A stretch of DNA of 29,564 nt from JANOYJ01 sp031373225 (GTDB lineage Bacteria; Pseudomonadota; Alphaproteobacteria; Rhizobiales; Rhizobiaceae): the NCBI GenBank assembly GCA_031373225.1, contig JANMMM010000061.1, positions 1-29,564 on the forward strand, read 5' to 3'. Made by a program: the position numbers and the translations under genes. Positions 16,497 through 22,558 of the stretch are shown here, piece by piece (within the stretch, counting starts at the first letter, position 1; each line of letters starts with the position of its first letter). The notes below the pieces were generated by a model that saw only the letters and a list, made by a program, of their open reading frames with translations, made no database searches and was not told the origin of the DNA.

Positions 16497-17308
16497 GCGA
16501 CATGAAACTCGTCATTGTCGGCGCGGCCGGCCGCATGGGACAAGCCCTGATCCGCGCCATCGCGCGGAGCGAGGGCGTGGCGCTTCACGCCGCCGTGGAG
16601 CGCCAGGGCGCGCCGCAGCTGGGCGCGGACGCGGGTGAGATCTCCGGCGCCGGCAAGCTCGGCGTTGCCATCACCGACGATCCCCTGCGCGCCTTCGCCC
16701 ATGCCGATGGCGTGCTCGATTTCACTATTCCCGCCGCCACTGTGGAGTTCGCCGGTTACGCCGCACAGGCCCGCATTGTCCATGTCATCGGCACGACGGG
16801 TCTGAGCGCGGAGGACGAGAAGAAGATTTCCGCTGCCGCGCGCCATTCCACAATTGTCAAATCCGGCAATTACAGCCTCGGCGTCAACATCCTGTCCGTC
16901 CTCATCGAAAAGGCCGCCAAGGCGCTTGGGCCGAAAGACTTCGACATAGAAGTCCTCGAAATGCACCACAGGCACAAGGTGGATGCCCCGTCCGGCACGG
17001 CGCTTCTCCTCGGCGGCGCGGCGGCCAAGGGGCGCGGCATTGACCTCCAAGACAATTCCGTCCGTGTCCGTGACGGCCATACCGGCGCGCGCGTTGAAGG
17101 CGCCATCGGCTTCGCCACCCTGCGTGGCGGCTCGGTGGCGGGCGATCATTCGGTGATATTCGCGGGCGAGGACGAGCAGATCACTTTTACCCACCACGCC
17201 GTCAACCGCGACATGTTCGCGGCCGGCGCCATCCGCGCCGCACTGTGGGCGCAGGGCAGGAATCCCGGCCTATACTCAATGCGCGATGTTCTCGACCTCA
17301 ACGACTAG
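16493..17308 (+). CDS. dapB: 4-hydroxy-tetrahydrodipicolinate reductase
   Basis: 271-residue NAD(P)H-dependent enzyme of the diaminopimelate/lysine pathway. N-terminal Rossmann loop VGAAGRMGQALIRAI (about 9-23), VLDFTIPAATVEF, GTTGLSAEDE, the signature EMHHRHKVDAPSGTALLLG with the catalytic His-His/Lys in the middle, and the C-terminal GDHSVIFAGEDEQITFTHHA are all present. Full length for the family. Translation is probably coupled to glk through the 4-base overlap; gpmA follows after 12 bp. Confidence 0.97.
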   Translation: MSDMKLVIVGAAGRMGQALIRAIARSEGVALHAAVERQGAPQLGADAGEISGAGKLGVAITDDPLRAFAHADGVLDFTIPAATVEFAGYAAQARIVHVIGTTGLSAEDEKKISAAARHSTIVKSGNYSLGVNILSVLIEKAAKALGPKDFDIEVLEMHHRHKVDAPSGTALLLGGAAAKGRGIDLQDNSVRVRDGHTGARVEGAIGFATLRGGSVAGDHSVIFAGEDEQITFTHHAVNRDMFAAGAIRAALWAQGRNPGLYSMRDVLDLND

Positions 17309-17320
17309 AAGGAATCCAAC

Positions 17321-17941
17321 ATGTCCGGAACTTTAGTGCTTGTCCGCCACGGCCAGAGCGAATGGAACCTGAAAAACCTGTTCACCGGCTGGCGCGATCC
17401 GGACCTGTCGCCGCTCGGCCATGAGGAGGCGAAAGCCGCCGGCGCGAAAATCGCCGCCAAAGGTTTCAAGTTCGACATTGCCTACACATCCGTGCTGATC
17501 CGGGCGCAGCGCACCTGCCAGTATATTCTCGACGGCGTCGGTCAGCCCGCGCTGACAACCATCAAAAACATGGCGCTGAACGAGCGCGACTATGGCGAAT
17601 TGTCCGGCCTCAACAAGGACGACGCGCGCGCCAAATGGGGCGAGGAGCAGGTGCATGTCTGGCGCCGCTCCTACGACGTGCCGCCGCCCGGCGGCGAGAG
17701 CCTGAAAGACACCGGCGCGCGCGTCTGGCCCTATTACCTGCACGAGATCCAGCCGCACGTGCTGCGCGGCGAGACGGTCCTGGTCGCCGCCCACGGCAAC
17801 TCGCTGCGCGCCCTCATCATGGCGCTTGACGGGCTGACCGGCGAGGAGATCGTCAAACAGGAATTGGCGACCGGCGTGCCGGTGATTTACAAGCTGAACG
17901 CAGATTCGACGGTGGCAAGCAAGGAAGTGCTGGAGGGCTAG
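17321..17941 (+). CDS. gpmA: 2,3-bisphosphoglycerate-dependent phosphoglycerate mutase
   Basis: 206-residue mutase interconverting 3- and 2-phosphoglycerate. The phosphohistidine motif LVRHGQSEWN (His10), FTGWRDPDLSPLGHEEA, LNERDYGELSGLNKDDA, YDVPPPGGES and the second-His motif AAHGNSLRAL are intact. It is the short alphaproteobacterial form (about 205 residues against about 250 in E. coli), missing an internal insertion. An AAGGA ribosome site precedes the ATG. It is last in the mgsA-glk-dapB-gpmA cluster; the stop is followed immediately by a long inverted-repeat element. Confidence 0.97.
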   Translation: MSGTLVLVRHGQSEWNLKNLFTGWRDPDLSPLGHEEAKAAGAKIAAKGFKFDIAYTSVLIRAQRTCQYILDGVGQPALTTIKNMALNERDYGELSGLNKDDARAKWGEEQVHVWRRSYDVPPPGGESLKDTGARVWPYYLHEIQPHVLRGETVLVAAHGNSLRALIMALDGLTGEEIVKQELATGVPVIYKLNADSTVASKEVLEG

Positions 17942-18117
17942 CCCCAGCCTTCCCCCTTGCGGGGAAGGTGTCGCCGGAGGCGACGGATGGGGGTGGTGCG
18001 GAAGATGCCGGCTCTCAGAATAAGCTCTGGCGCCACTTCCTGCGCCTCTGCACCTTCCTCACCACCCCCATCCGGCCGCTCCGCGTCCACCTTCCCCGCA
18101 AGGGGGAAGGCTGGAGC
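17941..18117. repeat. Long inverted-repeat (MITE-like) element after gpmA
   Basis: Two 68-base arms (17941-18008 and 18050-18117) are imperfect reverse complements with a 41-base centre. The outermost ~30 bases, containing CCTTCCCCCTTGCGGGGAAG, match almost perfectly, and both arms also share CGGATGGGGGTGGT. An internal hairpin (GTCGCC-GGA-GGCGAC) is in the left arm. It contains no open frame. This is typical of dispersed non-autonomous palindromic elements in alphaproteobacteria. It touches the gpmA stop and ends 15 bases before the tRNA promoter, so it may also serve as a transcript end for gpmA. Confidence 0.85.
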
Positions 18118-18131
18118 CCGCGCCACCCCCG

Positions 18132-18160
18132 TTGACACCAACCCCGGCCCTGCCTAAAGA
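18132..18160 (+). promoter_or_regulatory. Sigma70-type promoter of tRNA-Leu
   Basis: A consensus -35 TTGACA (18132-18137), 17-base spacer and a -10 TAAAGA (18155-18160) lie just before the tRNA, whose first base is at 18171. The spacing puts the start site about 4 bases before the mature 5' end, so the leader would be very short. Confidence 0.65.
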
Positions 18161-18170
18161 ACCCCCCGTT

Positions 18171-18255
18171 GCCCTGATGGCGGAACTGGTAGACGCGCAC
18201 GGTTCAGGTCCGTGTGCCGCAAGGCGTGGAGGTTCGAGTCCTCTTCAGGGCACCA
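18171..18255 (+). tRNA. tRNA-Leu (anticodon CAG), intact
   Basis: 85-base class II tRNA with CCA encoded. Acceptor GCCCTGA pairs with TCAGGGC, discriminator A, D arm GCGGAACTGGTAGACGC, anticodon stem CACGG/CCGTG with loop TTCAGGT (anticodon CAG), long variable arm TGCCGCAAGGCG and T arm with TTCGAGT. All positions expected of a functional leucine tRNA are there. Its 3' part, 18219-18250, is repeated exactly at 20008-20039 inside a damaged second copy. Confidence 0.96.
18219..18250 (+). repeat. 32-bp direct repeat, copy 1 (inside intact tRNA-Leu)
   Basis: The 3' part of the tRNA, from GCAAGGCGTGG to CTCTTCAGGG, is identical over 32 bases to 20008-20039. A tRNA 3' end repeated in direct orientation around foreign genes is the usual att-site pattern of integrative elements. 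Here the 5' halves are also similar, so an old tandem tRNA duplication is an alternative. Confidence 0.7.
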
Positions 18256-18271
18256 TTTCATTGATTAAAAG

Positions 18272-18295
18272 AACCCCGCGCACGCGGGTTTTTTT
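18272..18295 (+). terminator. Rho-independent terminator of tRNA-Leu
   Basis: A GC-rich hairpin (CCCGC-GCAC-GCGGG core, flanked by AA/TT) is followed by a run of seven T. It begins 16 bases after the encoded CCA end of the tRNA, so it should end the tRNA transcript and isolate it from the RhuM genes downstream. Confidence 0.85.
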
Positions 18296-18342
18296 GTGCC
18301 CGCCGCGCGCCGATTGGCATCGCCGCCGGAAGGATGTTACCC

Positions 18343-18480
18343 ATGCGGGAATCGCTGGAACGTTACGCCCGCTGCGGAAAGACATGCTTCATGGCCACAC
18401 CTGGCGAAGGCCGCACGATGCCCGAAGACTGGTTCGGAATCTCCCTCATGCAGATTCCCTGTCAAATTGAGGTTCTGTGA
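18343..18480 (+). CDS. Small hypothetical ORF (45 aa) coupled to the truncated RhuM gene
   Basis: A short frame from ATG 18343 with GGAAGG 9 bases upstream and a stop at 18478-18480. I do not recognise the product. Its C-terminus, GISLMQIPCQIEVL, resembles the C-terminus of the following ORF (GVILKQVPYQIEGL), 8 of 14 identical, and both end immediately before a RhuM-family start with the same local layout (ATTGAGG, ten bases, start codon). This suggests a real small protein, or a remnant of a larger one, that sits upstream of RhuM as a unit. The 47 bases between the tRNA terminator and this ORF hold nothing recognisable. Confidence 0.45.
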   Translation: MRESLERYARCGKTCFMATPGEGRTMPEDWFGISLMQIPCQIEVL

Positions 18481-18482
18481 CC

Positions 18483-18914
18483 TTGGCGGAGCTTCCAACA
18501 GAATTCCTGCTCTATGTCGCCGAGGACGGGCAGACGCGCGTTGACGTGCGGGTTGAGGATGAAAACGTCTGGCTGAGCCAGCTTCAGCTGGCGAACCTGT
18601 TCGACAAGGATTTGCGCACGGTCAATGAGCACATCAAGAACATTTATGACGAAGGAGAGTTGGGGGAAGAGGCAACTCTCCGGAAATTCCGGATAGTTCA
18701 AACCGAAGGAAACCGGGCCGTCACCCGCGGAGTGGCCCATTACAATCTCGACATGATTATTGCCGTCGGCTTCCGCGTGCGCTCATCGCGCGGCACGCAA
18801 TTCAGGCAATGGGCGAATGCGCGGCTTGGCGGAGGCTGCACCGTGTTCGATGAATGCTTGTCCCATCTCGGCGTCATCTTGAAGCAAGTGCCATATCAGA
18901 TTGAGGGGCTTTGA
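18483..18914 (+). pseudogene. Truncated RhuM-family gene with a foreign C-terminus
   Basis: 143 codons from TTG 18483. The first ~110 residues are RhuM-like (VWLSQLQLANLFDKDLRTVN, HIKNIYDEGEL, LDMIIAVGFRVRSSRGTQFRQWANARL) and align with residues 1-120 of the next gene. After ARL the RhuM sequence stops; the intact paralogue continues with REFIIKGFAMDDERL. The remaining 28 residues are unrelated to RhuM and end VILKQVPYQIEGL, like the tail of the upstream 45-residue ORF. A deletion between two tandem units explains this. TTG 18483 was chosen because it has GAGG 10 bases upstream and aligns with the ATG of the second copy; GTG 18477 is the alternative. It may still make a stable N-terminal domain. 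Confidence 0.75.
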
Positions 18915-18916
18915 GC

Positions 18917-19963
18917 ATGGAGGACAAGACACCGCCGCGCGAAGGCGAAATCCTGCTCTACACCGGCCCCTCCGGCGCGATCCGCGTTGAGGTTCTGTTC
19001 GAAGAGGAGAGCTTTTGGCTGACGCAAAAGCGCATGTCAGAGCTGTTCGAAGTCACGATTCCGACTATTAACGAGCATCTGAAGAACATTTTCAACACCG
19101 GCGAGCTGGACGAGGATTCAGTTATTCGGAAATTCCGAATGACTGCCGATGACGGCAAAAGCTATCTGACAAGCTTCTATGATCTGGATGCGATCATCGC
19201 TGTCGGCTACCGCGTCAACAGCCGCCAGGCGACGCAGTTCCGCAAGTGGTCCACCTCGGTGCTGCGCGAGTTCATCATCAAGGGCTTCGCCATGGATGAT
19301 GAGCGGCTGAAACAGGGCAAAAACTTCGGCAGGGACTATTTCGACGAGCTGCTTGAGCGCATCCGCGAAATCCGCGCCAGCGAGCGGCGCTTTTATCTCA
19401 AGATCACCGATATTTATGAGCAGTGCAGCATCGATTACCGCAAGGACGATGAAGTCACCGACATTTTTTTCAAGACGGTGCAGAACAAGCTGCATTGGGC
19501 CATCACCGGCAAGACCGCCGCCGAAATCATCGCTTCCCGCGCCGATGCCTCCAAGCCCAATATGGGGCTGACAACATGGAAGAACGCGCCCTCCGGCAAA
19601 ATCGTCAAATCCGATGTGCCAATTGCAAAGAACTATCTCGGAGAGGACGAAATCAAGGCGCTCGAACGCATCGTGTCCATGTATCTCGACTATGCGGAAA
19701 ATCAGGCGGCGCGCCAAATTCCAATGAAAATGAAAGACTGGATCGCCAAGCTCGACGCATTTCTGACATTCAATGAATACGAAATCCTGACTGACGCGGG
19801 CAAGGTTTCGCACGCGGTGGCCAAGGCATTGGTGGAAAAGCAATACGAAGCCTACCGGGTGTCGCAGGACCGCGCGTTTGAAAGCGATTTTGAGCGCGAG
19901 GCATCTTGGATGATCGCAAAAGCAAAATCGGTTTCGCCGTCAAAGAAGGGCAAGACTGGATGA
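18917..19963 (+). CDS. RhuM family protein, full length
   Basis: 348 residues. The N-terminal part (SFWLTQKRMSELFEVTIPTI, NEHLKNIFNTGELDEDSVIRKF, SFYDLDAIIAVGYRVNSRQA, TQFRKWSTSVLREFIIKGFA) is the conserved RhuM domain; the C-terminal half (RRFYLKITDIYEQCSIDY onward) is the usual RhuM extension. RhuM proteins were first seen on a Salmonella pathogenicity island and often lie in or next to type I restriction loci; their biochemical role is not settled. ATG 18917 was chosen for GAGGGG 8 bases upstream. It overlaps nothing but lies 2 bases after the stop of the truncated copy, so translation is probably coupled. The tRNA-Leu remnant begins 5 bases after its stop. Confidence 0.9.
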   Translation: MEDKTPPREGEILLYTGPSGAIRVEVLFEEESFWLTQKRMSELFEVTIPTINEHLKNIFNTGELDEDSVIRKFRMTADDGKSYLTSFYDLDAIIAVGYRVNSRQATQFRKWSTSVLREFIIKGFAMDDERLKQGKNFGRDYFDELLERIREIRASERRFYLKITDIYEQCSIDYRKDDEVTDIFFKTVQNKLHWAITGKTAAEIIASRADASKPNMGLTTWKNAPSGKIVKSDVPIAKNYLGEDEIKALERIVSMYLDYAENQAARQIPMKMKDWIAKLDAFLTFNEYEILTDAGKVSHAVAKALVEKQYEAYRVSQDRAFESDFEREASWMIAKAKSVSPSKKGKTG

Positions 19964-19967
19964 CGCC

Positions 19968-20044
19968 GCCCGGATGGCGGAATTGGCAGACGCGCACGGT
20001 TCAGGCGGCAAGGCGTGGAGGTTCGAGTCCTCTTCAGGGTGCCA
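19968..20044 (+). pseudogene. tRNA-Leu remnant lacking the 3' anticodon strand
   Basis: 77 bases aligning along the whole of the intact tRNA-Leu at 18171. The 5' 38 bases differ at three positions and the 3' part is identical for 32 bases, but about 8 bases after TTCAGG are missing, removing the CCGTG strand of the anticodon stem and part of the loop. The acceptor has one mismatch and the discriminator is G instead of the A required for leucine charging. It should not act as a tRNA. It lies between the RhuM gene and the convergent HsdM-HsdS gene. Confidence 0.85.
20008..20039 (+). repeat. 32-bp direct repeat, copy 2 (inside tRNA-Leu remnant)
   Basis: Exact copy of 18219-18250, same orientation, 1789 bp apart. 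Together the two copies bracket the small ORF and both RhuM genes, and leave the restriction-modification genes outside, immediately to the right. Confidence 0.7.
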
Positions 20045-20074
20045 TTTCCATTTCGTGATAGATCGCGGACCGGC

Positions 20075-22549
20075 TCAAGCCGCCGCTTCAGCCTCGCCCC
20101 AGACGCGGGCGAGCGCCGCCTGGATTTTCGCCTCGAAGCGGGTGATGAGCTCGCGGTTGGCGGCGACGAGCGCCCGCTCGGCTTCGATTTCGGCGACAAT
20201 GGATTGTTGAGTTGCGACGGGAGGGAGCGGCACAACAGTTCCAAACAACTGTGCCCTATTGATCTTCGGGATGCTCGCACGCTCATAGAAACCACGTATC
20301 CCATCATTGAAAATGTCAGACAGCATGTGGGTCGCGAGATAGGTAACCAGCACCCGCGTTTTGTCGGGAATAAGTGGGTACATATCCGAGCTGCAATAGC
20401 CGATCTCGTCGACGACCGTCAGCTTGTTCAAGTAGGGGCGAATTTTGCTGTAAAGCAGCCGCTCGCCTGAAAATTCGTAAACTGGGCCATTAACCCTTTG
20501 TGCCATAGCGCTTTCCGTTTTCAGGAGTTTGCCTGTGTTCGATTCGATGCTGTCTGCGCCATAATATGGACGTGACAGGTCAACGTCTGTTGTGATGCTT
20601 CCGCCGATTGCGCAAATGTCACCCAACTCCACCATCGGCCACTCCGCCCTCACCGGAATATGCGGGCGGTAGTTGTCGAGGACGGCGCGGGCTCCGTTGA
20701 TGACTTTCTGGTAGCCCTCAATCTCCGCCACGATCTCCTTCTGCACATCCAGCGGCGGCAGCGGGATTTGGATTGCTTCAAACGAGCCCCAGCCGATTCT
20801 CGGAAGCTGGGCTCCCTTTAGCTGCTGCATGACAAAATCATTGAACCTCGAGGTTCTGAACAGATAGGCGTAGAGGTCGGGCAGGGCCATGTCGGCTTTT
20901 GGTTCGATGACAAAAATATCCGTGGAGCAGATGCCATGGCGATCTGAAAGCCAGACTTTGTTGAGGTTAGGCCTTAGTTTTCCATAAAGGATGTCATACG
21001 GCTTAAAGACGTTCTTTAGGCTTTTGATCTCCGCCGGGTCAGCGGAGATGATGTCGCCCTCCAAGTTCCCAGCATGTTGAGCAATGTTCTCAAGTCCCAA
21101 ATACACAACCGGACCCTTTAAGGTTTCGGGAAGCACGGTCAGTTCAGATTTCTTGAACGCGTCACCTACGGTGACGAAATGCCAGCTCGAAAGCGCAGCT
21201 TGCCCTTCCCGATAGTGCTCCCCACTCAAATTGTAGTCGCCGCTGGCAGCGAGCTTGTCCTTTGAAACGACGATGGCATTCCGCAAGCCCAGCTCGTCCA
21301 CTGTCTGACGCGCCCGCAACGCCCCCAGATACGCCTCGATCTCCGCCTTCACCTGCGGCAGATCATCCTTGCCGCCCTCACGCCTTTGCGCCCCAAGGCT
21401 GAACCCGTCATTCTTGATCTTGAAAAAGCCGATTGCCGCCGCCTGCTTCGCCAGCGCCTTGTCCAGAATCAGGATGGAGGTTTTCACGCCGGAATAGGGA
21501 TTGAACATGCCGGCGGGCAGCGAGACGATTGCGACGAGCGAATTTTCCACCAGCATTCTGCGCAGCTGGACATAGGCGGTCTGGCTCTGGAAAATCACGC
21601 CTTCCGGCACGATGATGGCGGCGCGGCCATTGGCGTTCAGATGCTCGGCCATGTAATCGACAAACAGCACTTCGCTGCGCTTTGCCTGAATGGAAAATTT
21701 CTGGTGCGGCTTGATGCCGCCCTTGGGCGACATGAAGGGCGGGTTGGCGAGGATGACATCCGCCGTCTCGTTCCAGCGCTCCTCGCTGGTCAGCGTGTCA
21801 TATTCAAAAATGTGCGGATCGGTGAAGCCGTGCAGATAAAGATTGACCAGCGACAGGCGCACCATGTCGGGCGAAATGTCATAGCCCATGAAATTCTTCG
21901 CCAGCCTGCCAAGATCGTCCGGCGTCAGCGTGCTATGGCCGTTGGCATCCTTGTTGGCGTTGACGATATGCTTGTAGGCAGAGATCAAAAACCCTGCCGT
22001 GCCGCAGGCCGGGTCGAGCACGCTCTCGTTCTTTTTTGGCGCGAGAATTGCGACCATGAAATCGATGATGTGGCGCGGCGTGCGGAACTGCCCGGCGTCG
22101 CCCTGCGAGCCGAGCACTGAAAGCAGATACTCAAACGCGTCGCCCAGCTTCTCGCTGTGGTCATAGGTGAATTCGTCGATGATCTTGAGGAATGATTTCA
22201 GCGTTTCCGGATCGCGGTAGGGCAGATATGCGTTTTTGAAAATGTCGCGGAACAGCGGCGGAATGCCGGGATTCTCCGGCATTTTCTGGATGGCTTCCGA
22301 ATAGAGATTGAGCGTCTCAAACCCGCCCAGCCCGGAGCGCATCAGCTTTGGCCAGCCATAACGCTCATAGTCGCCGGCAAAGAATGTGCGCTGGCCGCCC
22401 ATCTCCTCGCTCTCGGCGTCCATATCGTCCATGAATTTGTATATCAGCGCGATGGTGATCTGCTCGACCTGGGATTTAGGGTCCGGCACTTTGCCGACAA
22501 GAATGTCGCGCGCCGTGTCAATCCGGCGTTTGGTCGTTGAATCGAGCAT
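20075..22549 (-). CDS. Type I restriction-modification: fused HsdM-HsdS (methyltransferase plus specificity)
   Basis: One uninterrupted frame of 824 residues. Residues 1-430 are an HsdM-like N6-adenine methyltransferase: SAM motif I LDPACGTAGF (178-187) and catalytic motif IV NPPF (269-272), with the HsdM N-terminal helical region before them. Residues about 455-820 are HsdS-like, with two target-recognition domains, each followed by a helix (IPLPPLDVQKEIVAEIEGY; VPLPPVATQQSIVAEIEAER). HsdM and HsdS are normally separate; here no stop or frameshift divides them. It would give both sequence recognition and host methylation for the HsdR encoded 9 bp upstream on the same strand. Normal type I stoichiometry is M2S1, so the complex must be arranged differently. 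Confidence 0.93.
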   Translation of the reverse strand: MLDSTTKRRIDTARDILVGKVPDPKSQVEQITIALIYKFMDDMDAESEEMGGQRTFFAGDYERYGWPKLMRSGLGGFETLNLYSEAIQKMPENPGIPPLFRDIFKNAYLPYRDPETLKSFLKIIDEFTYDHSEKLGDAFEYLLSVLGSQGDAGQFRTPRHIIDFMVAILAPKKNESVLDPACGTAGFLISAYKHIVNANKDANGHSTLTPDDLGRLAKNFMGYDISPDMVRLSLVNLYLHGFTDPHIFEYDTLTSEERWNETADVILANPPFMSPKGGIKPHQKFSIQAKRSEVLFVDYMAEHLNANGRAAIIVPEGVIFQSQTAYVQLRRMLVENSLVAIVSLPAGMFNPYSGVKTSILILDKALAKQAAAIGFFKIKNDGFSLGAQRREGGKDDLPQVKAEIEAYLGALRARQTVDELGLRNAIVVSKDKLAASGDYNLSGEHYREGQAALSSWHFVTVGDAFKKSELTVLPETLKGPVVYLGLENIAQHAGNLEGDIISADPAEIKSLKNVFKPYDILYGKLRPNLNKVWLSDRHGICSTDIFVIEPKADMALPDLYAYLFRTSRFNDFVMQQLKGAQLPRIGWGSFEAIQIPLPPLDVQKEIVAEIEGYQKVINGARAVLDNYRPHIPVRAEWPMVELGDICAIGGSITTDVDLSRPYYGADSIESNTGKLLKTESAMAQRVNGPVYEFSGERLLYSKIRPYLNKLTVVDEIGYCSSDMYPLIPDKTRVLVTYLATHMLSDIFNDGIRGFYERASIPKINRAQLFGTVVPLPPVATQQSIVAEIEAERALVAANRELITRFEAKIQAALARVWGEAEAAA

Positions 22550-22558
22550 ACTGAACTT

